From assembly GCA_036403815.1 (NCBI GenBank), contig DASWQH010000014.1:62001-126000 (forward strand): a DNA stretch of 64,000 nucleotides, written 5' to 3'. Every line of letters begins with the position of its first letter. The first letter of the stretch is position 1. This document shows positions 41,851 through 50,556 of this stretch, one piece after another. The notes under the pieces are model-generated. The model was given only the letters and a program-made list of their open reading frames with translations. It had not been told where the DNA came from and made no database searches. The translations under genes were made by a program, and so were the position numbers. Source of the stretch: JACVRN01 sp036403815. GTDB lineage: Bacteria; Acidobacteriota; Blastocatellia; Pyrinomonadales; Pyrinomonadaceae.

Positions 41851-42699
41851 CTAATCTATGAATTCGACTTCGACGCGGCGTGGGATGATGCCGCGCTCGT
41901 AGCCTTCCAAGAGTAAGAGTTTCACTGCCTCGCGCCCGCGCTCCGTGTAATCGAGCGTCAGTTCGTTGACCCACATCCCTACGAAGCGGTCTGCGAGTTC
42001 CGTATCCATGTCGCGCGCAAACTGCATCGCGTAGGCTAGAGCTTCCTGACGATGCTCAAGCGAATAGCGTATGCTCTCGCGCAAACAACGCGAGACCTTG
42101 CGCATTAAATCCTCTCCAAGCTCGCGCCGTATGACGTTGCCGCCCATAGGCAGCGGCAATCCCGTACGCTCATGCCACCACTCGCCCAGGTCAATCACCT
42201 TATGAAGCCCCAGCTTCTGATAAAAGAGCTGGCCTTCGTGTATCAGAAGCCCCGCATCGCAGCGCCCCTCCTGCACCGCCGCTATGATCTCGTCAAAGGG
42301 AACAACTTCGTATTCAAATGAAGGGTTGAAAATCCTGAGCGCCAGAAATGCGCTCGTCAACTCGCCCGGAACGGCGACCTTGATGCCGGACAAATCTTCT
42401 GCACTGATTGGCTCGCGCGAGACGACTATGGGGCCGTAGTTGTCGCCTATGGATGCGCCGTGCGGCAGGAGCGCGTATTTGTCCGAGATGTAGGCGTAGG
42501 CATGAAAGCTGATGGCCGTAACATCGAAAGTCCCGCGCATAGCCTCTTCGTTCAAGGTCTGAATGTCTTTCAGTACGTGCGTGAAGCGCAAATCGCCCGT
42601 GTCCAGCTTGTTGGTCGCCAGCCCATAGAACATAAATGCATCGTCCGAATCCGGCGAATGCGCGACTGTGATGGTTCGTGTTTCTGTTGCAGTAATCAT
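41851..42699 (-). CDS. mqnD: 1,4-dihydroxy-6-naphthoate synthase (futalosine menaquinone pathway)
   Basis: 282 residues of the MqnD type, a periplasmic-binding-protein fold: AHSPDSDDAFMFYGLATNKLD at the start, FDVTAISFHAYAYISDKYALLPHGAS, RCDAGLLIHEGQL and GLPLPMGGNVIRRELG. MqnD releases 1,4-dihydroxy-6-naphthoate from cyclic dehypoxanthine futalosine. It sits directly downstream of mqnE in the same direction, and a UbiA prenyltransferase is two genes upstream, so the cluster supports menaquinone as the quinone of this organism. Confidence 0.92.
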   Translation of the reverse strand: MITATETRTITVAHSPDSDDAFMFYGLATNKLDTGDLRFTHVLKDIQTLNEEAMRGTFDVTAISFHAYAYISDKYALLPHGASIGDNYGPIVVSREPISAEDLSGIKVAVPGELTSAFLALRIFNPSFEYEVVPFDEIIAAVQEGRCDAGLLIHEGQLFYQKLGLHKVIDLGEWWHERTGLPLPMGGNVIRRELGEDLMRKVSRCLRESIRYSLEHRQEALAYAMQFARDMDTELADRFVGMWVNELTLDYTERGREAVKLLLLEGYERGIIPRRVEVEFID

Positions 42700-42743
42700 A
42701 AAGTAGGAAAGCCTCCGCTCTTAATGTTCCGCTTTCGTGTGGC

Positions 42744-43856
42744 TCAGGCTGCGGTGGTTTCTCGCTCTATTCTGTTATAAACCGTGTCGCGCTCGATTGC
42801 TTCAAAGCCAGCCTCTTCGATGAGCGCGATGATTTCCGGCTTCGACATCTTGACTTCCTGATTCGCCTCGACCGAGTAGCTTTCCGAAAGCTCGCCGCCT
42901 TCCGTGATTGTGCCGTCCAGATCGTTTGCGCCGTAGTGTAGCGCAACCTGCGAGAGTCGCTTGCCCAGCATCACCCAGTAGGCTTTGATGTGCGGGAAGT
43001 TGTCCAGCATGAGACGCGAGACCGCTATGGTTTTCAAGCTGTCCACGCCTGAAGGCCCCGGCAGATGCGCTAGCTGTGTGTTTTCCGGATAGAAGGCGAG
43101 CGGGATAAAGCACTGGAAGCCGCCGGACTTATCCTGCTGCTCTCTTAATCGTAGAAAATGGTCAACGCGGTCTTCCACACTTTCAATGTGGCCGTAGAGC
43201 ATAGTCGCGTTGGTCTTGAGTCCTGCGGCGTGGACTTTGCCGGATAGCTCCAGCCAGCGCTCTGCGTCGCACTTGTGAGCGCAGAGCATGGAGCGCGTCG
43301 GCTCGCGAAAGATTTCCGCTCCGCCGCCCGGGCACGAATCCATGCCAGTCTCTTTCAACTGTTCTATAACATCCTCGTCAGCCATCTTGTAGAAGCGCGC
43401 GAAGTGGTCAAGCTCGACCATCGTAAAGGCTTTCAGATGAAGCCGCGGGTACTCGCGCTTCAAGGCCGAAAGCAAATCTGTATAATAGCTCCAGGGCAAT
43501 TTAGTGTTCAGCCCGCCGACGATGTGAAGCTCCGTCGCTCCTTCTCTGACAGCTTCGCCCGCAATCCGCAAAGACTCTTCGATGTTATGCGTGTAGGCAT
43601 CAACCGCCGTCGGCTTGCGATAGAAGCCGCAGAATTTGCAATCAACGTAGCAGACGTTCGTCGGGTTAAAATGACGATTGACGTTGAAGTACGTCGTGCG
43701 TCCATGAAGCCTGCGCCTGACCGTATCGGCCAGCTTCGAGAGCGCCGGAAGGTCTGTGGTCGCGTAGAGCTTAAGACCGTCCTCAAAAGTCAGGCGCTCT
43801 TTGCGCTCGACTTTGTCGGCGATGGCAGTTAATTCAGGGTCGTGTGAAAAGTTCAT
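42744..43856 (-). CDS. mqnE: Aminofutalosine synthase (radical SAM)
   Basis: 370 residues. The radical-SAM cluster motif is CYVDCKFC (C69, C73, C76). Further MqnE/MqnC-type segments are TELHIVGGLNTKLPWSYY, KAFTMVELDHFAR, DSCPGGGAEIF and KTNATMLYGHIE. MqnE joins a carboxyvinyloxybenzoate to adenosine to give aminofutalosine. The closely related MqnC is the main alternative, but HIVGGLN and the length fit MqnE better. ATG 43856 is chosen; the frame extends to 43898. Confidence 0.88.
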   Translation of the reverse strand: MNFSHDPELTAIADKVERKERLTFEDGLKLYATTDLPALSKLADTVRRRLHGRTTYFNVNRHFNPTNVCYVDCKFCGFYRKPTAVDAYTHNIEESLRIAGEAVREGATELHIVGGLNTKLPWSYYTDLLSALKREYPRLHLKAFTMVELDHFARFYKMADEDVIEQLKETGMDSCPGGGAEIFREPTRSMLCAHKCDAERWLELSGKVHAAGLKTNATMLYGHIESVEDRVDHFLRLREQQDKSGGFQCFIPLAFYPENTQLAHLPGPSGVDSLKTIAVSRLMLDNFPHIKAYWVMLGKRLSQVALHYGANDLDGTITEGGELSESYSVEANQEVKMSKPEIIALIEEAGFEAIERDTVYNRIERETTAA

Positions 43857-43872
43857 AGTCTTCAAAATAGCC

Positions 43873-44481
43873 TTAATCCCAAAGCGCGCGCACATCAAGC
43901 GCGAAGCCGCGCAGGGTGGGTTCGCCTGAAATTATTTGCGGGTCATCCATAATCTCTATATCCGAAAGCTTTCGATAAATGTAAACTTTACGCTCCGAAG
44001 GATCAATCAGCCAGCCCAGCTCAGCGCCATTTTCCATATATTCATCCATCTTAGCCTGTAGCCTGCTGAGCGAGTCTGTAGCTGAGCGCAACTCCACGAC
44101 GAAATCGGGACACAGCGGTGAGAATTTTTTCTGCTCTTGCTCGCTCAGCGCTTCCCATCGATCTTTGCGCACCCATGCAAGATCGGGTGAGCGCGTCGCA
44201 CCGTTCGGCAGCGTAAAACCTGTTGAAGAGTCAAAACCCTTGCCCGTTCCGTCTTGTCTGGCCCAGATGCCAAAGCTAACTGTTAATTCAAAGTTTCTTC
44301 CACCAGACTTTGTTCCGGTAGGGGGCATGATGATGATGTCTCCTTCTTTGGTGCGCTCGATGCGCCAGTCGCGGTTGCGCTGGCAGAAGTCGAAGAACTC
44401 CTCATCGCTCATCTGCTTGAGGAACGAGCCGAATTCAATCTCAAACGGCTCTGCCCCTATAACCGATAGCATTGTGCTCAT
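43873..44481 (-). CDS. Uma2-family (DUF820) putative endonuclease
   Basis: 202 residues with the Uma2 restriction-endonuclease-like core: IIIMPPTGTKSGGRNFELTV, GFTLPNGATRSPDLAWVRKDRW (active-site Asp) and CPDFVVELRSATDSLSRLQAKMDEYMENGAELGWLIDP (E and K of the nuclease fold). These proteins are abundant in cyanobacteria and some soil bacteria; biological roles are unknown. It sits inside the menaquinone cluster, 16 bases upstream of mqnE and 29 downstream of the prenyltransferase gene. ATG 44481 is used. Confidence 0.85.
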   Translation of the reverse strand: MSTMLSVIGAEPFEIEFGSFLKQMSDEEFFDFCQRNRDWRIERTKEGDIIIMPPTGTKSGGRNFELTVSFGIWARQDGTGKGFDSSTGFTLPNGATRSPDLAWVRKDRWEALSEQEQKKFSPLCPDFVVELRSATDSLSRLQAKMDEYMENGAELGWLIDPSERKVYIYRKLSDIEIMDDPQIISGEPTLRGFALDVRALWD

Positions 44482-44510
44482 AAAGAGAAAACCTTTCTTG
44501 ACCCGAAGCC

Positions 44511-45380
44511 TCAGAGTCGAATCCAGACAGCGCTCCCGAAGGTCGCAAGCAGAATCACGCTGACGAAAGCGTTCGTCGTAAAGAAGGCCGCGTTGAGGCG
44601 GCTGAGATCGTCTGCGCGCACGAGCGTGTGCTGGTAAATGAGTAGCGCGCCCGTTGCTATGACACCTGCAAGGGCGAGCGCGCCCAGTTGTGTCGTAAAA
44701 TATAACGCCAGCAGCGCCCCGAAAGCTCCCGCATGAAGCAAGCGTGAAATCCAGAGCGCACGCGCAATCCCTACCTTGCGCGGAATCGAGTGCAAGCCCT
44801 CGCGCCGGTCGAACTCGTAATCCTGACATGCATAGAGCACGTCGAAGCCCGCCGTCCACAACAGCACGACCGTCGATAAAAGCAGCGGGGCAGGCTCGTC
44901 AATCGCGCCGCGAACGGCAATCCATGCGCCCGTCGGCGCAATCGAAAGACACCAGCCGAGTACCACGTGCGAAAGCGAAGTCCAGCGTTTCGAGTACGAG
45001 TAAAGAATTACACTTGCGAGCGCCACGGGCGAAAGCAGAAGCGTCAGACGATTGAGCATCGCGGACGCCAGCAGGAAGAGAGCCGCAGAGGCAATCGTGA
45101 AGCCCCAGGCGAAGCTCAGGGAGAGAGCGCCTGCCGGAATCGCACGCGTGCTCGTGCGCGGGTTGCGCGCGTCAATCTCGCGGTCGGCGATGCGGTTGAA
45201 AGCCATAGCGCACGAGCGCGCTCCCACCATCGCCAGCGCTATCCACACTATCTGTCGCAAGGTTGGAATCCCGCGCGCGGCCAGCACTGCCCCCAGAAAT
45301 GCGAACGGCAACGCAAAGAGCGTGTGCTCGATCTTAATCATCTCCAGCGCCGTGCGTATGTTTCGTGCGACTGTTTGCAT
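44511..45380 (-). CDS. UbiA-family prenyltransferase, probably menaquinone pathway (MqnP-like)
   Basis: 289 residues, multi-spanning membrane protein. The two Asp-rich prenyl-diphosphate motifs are N62-x3-D66-x3-D70 (FNRIADREID) and YACQDYEFDRREG. It resembles 4-hydroxybenzoate polyprenyltransferase; in futalosine-pathway organisms such a protein next to mqnD/mqnE attaches the isoprenoid chain to the naphthoate ring. ATG 45380 gives the family length; codons up to 45446 are not family-like. Confidence 0.88.
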   Translation of the reverse strand: MQTVARNIRTALEMIKIEHTLFALPFAFLGAVLAARGIPTLRQIVWIALAMVGARSCAMAFNRIADREIDARNPRTSTRAIPAGALSLSFAWGFTIASAALFLLASAMLNRLTLLLSPVALASVILYSYSKRWTSLSHVVLGWCLSIAPTGAWIAVRGAIDEPAPLLLSTVVLLWTAGFDVLYACQDYEFDRREGLHSIPRKVGIARALWISRLLHAGAFGALLALYFTTQLGALALAGVIATGALLIYQHTLVRADDLSRLNAAFFTTNAFVSVILLATFGSAVWIRL

Positions 45381-45769
45381 CAGGAAGAAAAGCCAGCCCC
45401 TTCGAAGGATAACGTTCGATGAAATGAAAGGCAAAAGCGAGGCCAATCCTTTTGTTGATGAAAAGCAGAGGTTTTATCTTCAAAGATTTTGCAAATCGCC
45501 ATTTTAACGCCCGCGCACCTTGCACTCTGCCAACTAAACAAACCATTAACGAGTCATGAGTATGAACAGTTTTGAGTTTTGAGTTTTGAGTTTTCAGTTA
45601 AAACAACTGGCTCTTCTGCTGAAAACTGAAAACTCAAAACTGAAAACTGTTCATTAATCTTAAGGGCTGGATGTGCCAGTGCGCAAGCGTGCATGTTCGG
45701 CAGGTGTCGGCTTAGATGCTAGAATGCCTGAAGCGCTCTCAATCTATTTTGTAGTGGAACTCGCGGCGG
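45381..45769. other. Divergent gap holding class II element R4
   Basis: 389 bases between the prenyltransferase and larB genes. Element R4 fills 45544-45658; the remainder shows nothing I can name. Confidence 0.5.
45544..45658. repeat. Class II hairpin element R4
   Basis: Arms made of TTTTGAG/TTTTCAG units (45568-45598) and their complements (45620-45650), around the loop TTAAAACAACTGGCTCTTCT shared with R3 and R5. Flanks ATTAACGAG and TTCATTAAT extend the pairing. Confidence 0.83.
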
Positions 45770-46573
45770 ATGGATTTGAAGGAGATAGAAAAGCTTTTAC
45801 GTGCATACAAGGGCGGCGAGCTGGATGAAAGGGAAGCTGCGCGGCTCATAGGCGACCTGCATTATGAGGATGTAGGTTATGCGCGCGTGGATTATGCGCG
45901 GGCTGAGCGACAGGGGTTTCCCGAAGTGGTCTTCGGCGCGGGCAAGACGCGTGAGCAAGTCCTGGGCATAGTTGAGCGTCTTGTGCGTCGCTCGCCGAAT
46001 GTTTTAGTGACGCGCACGGACGCGGACACGTTCGGCGAGGTGCGCAACATTGTGACGGATGCAGAGTGGCACGAATCTGCGCGGCTCATACGCATCCGGC
46101 GTGACCGTACGGAGCGGGGCACAGGCCCCATTGCCATCGTCACAGCAGGCACCAGCGACATCCCCGTGGCGGAGGAAGCTGCCCTGACCGCAGAGGCTAT
46201 GGGTAATCGCGTGCATAGAATCTGGGATGCAGGCGTGGCCGGGATTCATCGCATACTGGCCGAGCGTGAGCTGTTGAGGCGAGCGCGCGTCCTGATAGTC
46301 GCCGCCGGGATGGAAGGCGCGCTGCCTTCTGTCGTCGGCGGACTCGTCAGCGTGCCTGTGGTAGCCGTTCCGACCAGCATAGGCTACGGCGCATCGTTCG
46401 GCGGTGTGGCGGCGCTTCTGGGGATGCTCAACTCCTGTTCATCGAACGTCACGGTCGTCAACATCGACAATGGCTTCGGCGCAGGCTTCGTCGCCAGTCT
46501 GATTAATCGCAGGTGGGAAGAGAAATCGGAAGAGATGCATGAGCGCACGGACGCGGAGACGGAAGCAGTATGA
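45770..46573 (+). CDS. larB: LarB, nickel-pincer cofactor biosynthesis carboxylase
   Basis: 267 residues. LarB carboxylates nicotinic acid adenine dinucleotide in the first step of the nickel-pincer nucleotide made for lactate racemase and related enzymes. The segments YEDVGYARVDYARAERQGFPEVVFGAGKT and the PurE-like core AIVTAGTSDIPVAEEAALTAEAMG, LIVAAGMEGALPSVVGGLVSVPVVAVPTSIGYG are characteristic. larC and larE are not in this window. The last 4 bases overlap the start of the LCAT-like gene. Confidence 0.92.
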   Translation: MDLKEIEKLLRAYKGGELDEREAARLIGDLHYEDVGYARVDYARAERQGFPEVVFGAGKTREQVLGIVERLVRRSPNVLVTRTDADTFGEVRNIVTDAEWHESARLIRIRRDRTERGTGPIAIVTAGTSDIPVAEEAALTAEAMGNRVHRIWDAGVAGIHRILAERELLRRARVLIVAAGMEGALPSVVGGLVSVPVVAVPTSIGYGASFGGVAALLGMLNSCSSNVTVVNIDNGFGAGFVASLINRRWEEKSEEMHERTDAETEAV

Positions 46574-48078
46574 ATAATAGATCCCGGCTTTTATATAGCC
46601 GCACTCCTGCGCTCCAAGGGCGTCCGCGCGTCTTTCTACTACTTTTCGTTCTGCTCTTTACAGCCCTCGCGCCTTTTCTTTCGGGATGCGGAGCGCATCG
46701 CACGCCGAACCTTGAGCGCATCTTCATGGCCGCGCGCCAGCAAACGGGCAAGCGACCCGTCATAGTCATTCCGGGCATTCTGGGAACAGAGCTTGAAAAT
46801 GCGGAGACCGGTGAAAAGGTCTGGCCTTCGATTTTCCGCTCGTCGAATGACGGGCTGGAGCTTCCGCTTGTGGCAGACCTTGCGACCAGCCGCGATAAGC
46901 TCGTCCCGAAGAAGATAGTCACTACGCTCAGGCTCTCGCGGCTTGTGCCGGAAGTCTACATCTATCACGAGCTACTCGGAGCTTTGAAGAAGTATGGCGG
47001 GTACAGGGAAGGCGAGTGGGACAGTCCGCCTGCGGACGGCGACCGCGACACCTTCTATGTCTTCGCTTACGACTGGCGGCGAGACAACGTAGAGTCTGCG
47101 CGACTGCTGATTCGTCGTATAGAGGAATTAAAACGCAGGCTCGGTCGTCCAGACCTTCGCTTCAACATCGTAGCGCATTCGATGGGCGGGCTTATCGCGC
47201 GTTACGCTGCCGGATACGGCGATGCGGATTTGCCTTCTGACGGCACGGCGTTGCGTCCTACATGGGCGGGCGCATCCTCCATCAGCAAGATTTTCATGTT
47301 CGGCACGCCCAACGAAGGCTCAGCCGATGCCTTCGCCACGTTGCTCGAAGGCTACTCGCTGACCGAAGGCTTGCGCCGCCGCGTATATCTCTTAAATACT
47401 CTCTCTCGCGAAGCGGCTATGACCGCGCCCTCCATTTTTCAACTCCTTCCGCACGGCGAGTCCGCGCGCTTTCTGGATGAGAATCTGCAACCGCTGAAGA
47501 TTGATATTTACGACCCTGAAGTATGGCGGCGCTACAACTGGTCTCCGTATGCCGACAAAGATTTCCGCAAGCGGTTTACGAGCGACGATGAGAAGTATGC
47601 ACGCTCGAAGCGCGCTTCGGTCGAGGATTTGGAAGGATACTTTCGTGCGGTGCTTAATCGTGCGCGCCGTTTTCACGAAGCTCTTGATGCGGAAGTTGAC
47701 GGCATGACGCCCGTCGCTCTTTATGCCTTTGGCGGAGATTGCGAAGAGACGCTGGACGCTGTCGTCATCTTGCGCGACGAGAAACGTAATCGCTGGATTA
47801 CTCTGACAGAGCCGCGCTCGTTTAGCACAAGCGCCGGACGAAGCGTGACGAAGAAAGAAGTGACGGTGGCGATGTACCTGCCCGGCGACGGTCGTGTGAC
47901 ACGACGCTCTCTTCTGGCCGAAGCCCTGGCCTCGCGCCGCCGTGCAAGCTCGCTCTTCAACTCAGGTCTTCCCTTAACCTACGCCGTCTTCTCCTGCGAC
48001 ACACACGGCGACCTGCAAAACAACCTGACTCTTCAGGACAACGCGCTCACGGCGCTCGTCAGCGAAGTGATAAAGTAA
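46570..48078 (+). CDS. LCAT-like lipase/acyltransferase lipoprotein
   Basis: 502 residues. A signal with lipobox (FLLLFVLLFTALAPFLSGC, Cys near residue 38) is followed by a lecithin:cholesterol acyltransferase-type alpha/beta hydrolase domain: IVIPGILGTELEN, FYVFAYDWRRDNVESA, and the nucleophile elbow AHSMGG (S204). The C-terminal part carries an inserted region. It probably acts on phospholipids or esters outside the cytoplasm. It starts in an ATGA overlap with larB, an unexpected coupling for a cofactor gene. Confidence 0.85.
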   Translation: MNNRSRLLYSRTPALQGRPRVFLLLFVLLFTALAPFLSGCGAHRTPNLERIFMAARQQTGKRPVIVIPGILGTELENAETGEKVWPSIFRSSNDGLELPLVADLATSRDKLVPKKIVTTLRLSRLVPEVYIYHELLGALKKYGGYREGEWDSPPADGDRDTFYVFAYDWRRDNVESARLLIRRIEELKRRLGRPDLRFNIVAHSMGGLIARYAAGYGDADLPSDGTALRPTWAGASSISKIFMFGTPNEGSADAFATLLEGYSLTEGLRRRVYLLNTLSREAAMTAPSIFQLLPHGESARFLDENLQPLKIDIYDPEVWRRYNWSPYADKDFRKRFTSDDEKYARSKRASVEDLEGYFRAVLNRARRFHEALDAEVDGMTPVALYAFGGDCEETLDAVVILRDEKRNRWITLTEPRSFSTSAGRSVTKKEVTVAMYLPGDGRVTRRSLLAEALASRRRASSLFNSGLPLTYAVFSCDTHGDLQNNLTLQDNALTALVSEVIK

Positions 48079-48107
48079 GGCGCGAGAAAAGAGCATACAG
48101 ATGTTAT

Positions 48108-48263
48108 AGCTCCGTAGGAGCTAAATGTTTATAGATAGCAGGCAACAATTTGAGCCAAGCTCCGTAGGAGCGGCATGTCTTATTTGGATGGAACATGCCG
48201 CTCCTACGGAGCTTGATAAATGCATACCGCAATAAGCTATAGACATTTAGCTCCTACGGAGCT
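48108..48263. repeat. Class I palindromic element H (GCTCC family)
   Basis: Outer AGCTCCGTAGGAGCT (48108-48122) and TAGCTCCTACGGAGCT (-48263); inner AAGCTCCGTAGGAGCGGCAT and its complement. It is a second copy of element G with the same order of parts. It lies between convergent genes. Confidence 0.86.
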
Positions 48264-48287
48264 TTATGATCGCATATTGGAATTACA

Positions 48288-49727
48288 TCAAGGATTGATG
48301 ACGTTGTAGAGTTTGTCTGCCCAGTCGGATTCGACGGTTTTGAGTATGTTGTATTGCGCTATGGCCGAGTCGCGGTCTCCCAGCTTGATGTAAGCGCGCC
48401 CCAGGTTATAACGAGCGCGTCCCATGTCCGGGTCGATGTTGGTGGCTTGACTGAGAATCTCCACGGCATCGTTAGTGCGGTTCAATTCCAGGTAGGTTTC
48501 GCCCAAATAGTTGTAGACTTTGGCGTCCGTCGGCCTCAATACCTTCAGTTGCTCGAAAGCTCCGAGCGCTTCACCGTAACGCTTCATGCGAAAGTAGGCG
48601 AGCGCCAGTCTCTCGTAAGCATTGGCGTGGTCAGGCCGCAGACTTACTGTGCGACGAAAAGCCTGAATCTCGTCCTGCGTCTGATTCAGTTTCCCGTAAG
48701 CCAAGCCTAGAGCATACTGCGTGTCGGCATTGTAAGGCTCAAGCCGAATCGCCTGCCGGTAAGAATCAACTGCTTCCTTGAATTGTCCGAGCGCGAAGTA
48801 GCTCGCGCCCATGTTGCTATAGGTGGCAGGCCATTCCGGCCTCAAGCGTATCACCTGCTTTGAAGCCCGCAAGCTGTCGGCGTGGCGTCCCAGCATCCCG
48901 TAGCAGAAGCCTGTTTGATACCATGCCTCCGCGTAATCCGGGTCTGCATCAGAAGCTTTTTCAAAGTAGGGCAGAGCGCGCGTGTAATCGTCGCGTGCCA
49001 GAAAACCAAGTCCCTGCACGTAGAAGCGTTCGGCGCTGGCGCGTTTGTTACGGCGCGTTCCGGCGACTGTGTCTGCAAGCGTCGTCAGTTGAGAGGCGCG
49101 TAGTTGTGCGATGCGGTCTGACGGAATGGCGAAGTTGAGGCTCTGTCCTTCAGAGACCTGAAGTGTGGCGACGCCTATGACCTGTCCAAGCATGTTGACG
49201 ACGGGGCTGCCCGATGAGCCTGGAGAAATCGGCGCGGTGATTTGGATGATGCGACCGAAGTTCGGAATGTCGCGTACGGCTGAGACGATGCCGTTGGAGA
49301 CAGAGCCTTCCAGGCCGAACGGGTTGCCTATGACGACGACCGACTCGCCCTCCTGTGGCGTGGTGCGCACGACTTCAAGCGGCCTGACCAGTCCGGGCGG
49401 CACATCCGCTTGCAGGAGCGCTATGTCGCCCTCGCCGTCCACGGCAAGCACGCCGCGCACCGGATAGATGTTCCCATTCGCTAAATGAATCTCGGCGCGA
49501 TACGCGCCCTCTATGACGTGACGATTGGTAATGATGCGGTCGGAGGCTATGAAGAAGCCGCTGGCGCGTGCCAGTTTTTCTCCGCGACTGTTAAAGGTTT
49601 CGATGGCGACCGCGGAGGGCTTGATGCGCCTGACCAGATCGGGCAAAGTCTCGCCCTGCGCATACGCGACCGCCGCGTAAACCGCCAGGCTGAGAATCAA
49701 TGCCGGAAGCTTAATACACTTCATCAT
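48288..49727 (-). CDS. Secreted trypsin-like serine protease with TPR repeats
   Basis: 479 residues. A signal peptide (LPALILSLAVYAAVAYAQ) leads to a DegP/HtrA-like protease domain with catalytic H70 (TNRHVIEG), D101 (GDIALLQ) and S172 (SPGSSGSPVV). No PDZ domain; instead seven or so TPR units fill the C-terminal half (EAWYQTGFCYGMLGRHADSL, YSNMGASYFALGQFKEAVDSYRQAIRL, YNLGRAYIKLGDRDSAIAQY). Likely a periplasmic quality-control protease with a protein-binding TPR scaffold. Confidence 0.9.
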   Translation of the reverse strand: MMKCIKLPALILSLAVYAAVAYAQGETLPDLVRRIKPSAVAIETFNSRGEKLARASGFFIASDRIITNRHVIEGAYRAEIHLANGNIYPVRGVLAVDGEGDIALLQADVPPGLVRPLEVVRTTPQEGESVVVIGNPFGLEGSVSNGIVSAVRDIPNFGRIIQITAPISPGSSGSPVVNMLGQVIGVATLQVSEGQSLNFAIPSDRIAQLRASQLTTLADTVAGTRRNKRASAERFYVQGLGFLARDDYTRALPYFEKASDADPDYAEAWYQTGFCYGMLGRHADSLRASKQVIRLRPEWPATYSNMGASYFALGQFKEAVDSYRQAIRLEPYNADTQYALGLAYGKLNQTQDEIQAFRRTVSLRPDHANAYERLALAYFRMKRYGEALGAFEQLKVLRPTDAKVYNYLGETYLELNRTNDAVEILSQATNIDPDMGRARYNLGRAYIKLGDRDSAIAQYNILKTVESDWADKLYNVINP

Positions 49728-49763
49728 TACTCAGGAATCCGAAAACAGGTCGCACCTTAATTC

Positions 49764-50522
49764 TTAATCGCCAGGGATGGAGATCAACTTCCCCTCGAAC
49801 GTTTCCGTCCGTCTGTTATAGCGAACCTCCCACTTGTCGAGCGAGCCGCCACGGCCTCTATAATCAATCTCGTATTTCCAGTAGCGCGGTCTACGCGGCT
49901 TCTGACCGAAAAGGTAATCAGGCCAGTAGGTTGTTGTCTGAGAGCGTTTCGCGCCCTCAAAAACTTCCACCTTCACAGGATACTGTATAACCCTATCCTT
50001 TGATTCGCTGTATCCGACGAGCGTTGTAGCCAGACCCATGCAGGCTTGCGCATCGAACAGTGCGAACTCTTGCGCGCGGCCATCATTATTATAATCCCTG
50101 AGCCACATAATAACAGGCACGCCCTCCTGCCCTTTCGCGACGCCTGCGACCCGGTAGTAGCCGTCATGAATTTTATACGGAATATCGAACGAATCCTCGC
50201 CTGCTTCGCCTTCGTAATCCTCCACTAGCTCGATGGTGTTGATGACCTTGCGCGTCTTTGTATCCACCAGAGAGATGCGGGTCGGGCCGCTATAGTAGCT
50301 GCCGCGTGTCTGTTCGGGGCAGGTATACGGCTCATCCGGCGTGTCGCGGGGATTCTTCTTAGGCTCAATCATCCACAGGACGAGCGCACGATTCGGATGC
50401 GCCTTTGATTTAATGGGGCGCGTTTCGACCACAAAAGCGCCCGCCGGAAGGTCGTAAGTCTGGCCTGGACTCCGAGCCGGAAAAGAGAGCAGCAGGAACA
50501 GCAAGAAAATCGTCGTCTTCAT
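49764..50522 (-). CDS. Secreted protein of unknown function
   Basis: 252 residues with signal peptide (KTTIFLLFLLLSFPARSPGQ). The mature part includes IMWLRDYNNDGRAQEFALFDA, a calcium-binding-like DYNNDGR loop of the kind seen in VCBS/FG-GAP repeats, and a Trp/Tyr-rich end (PRYWKYEIDYRGRGGSLDKWEVRYN). No family recognised. ATG 50522 is used; the frame extends into proS at 50597. Confidence 0.7.
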   Translation of the reverse strand: MKTTIFLLFLLLSFPARSPGQTYDLPAGAFVVETRPIKSKAHPNRALVLWMIEPKKNPRDTPDEPYTCPEQTRGSYYSGPTRISLVDTKTRKVINTIELVEDYEGEAGEDSFDIPYKIHDGYYRVAGVAKGQEGVPVIMWLRDYNNDGRAQEFALFDAQACMGLATTLVGYSESKDRVIQYPVKVEVFEGAKRSQTTTYWPDYLFGQKPRRPRYWKYEIDYRGRGGSLDKWEVRYNRRTETFEGKLISIPGD

Positions 50523-50556
50523 AGCATTTGACACGTCGGATAATCGCCGAAGTTCC

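Noticed and set aside
42744..43856. MqnC instead of MqnE
   Set aside because: Both are radical SAM enzymes of the same pathway; the HIVGGLN segment and the CYVDCKFCGF motif fit MqnE better, though an alignment should confirm.
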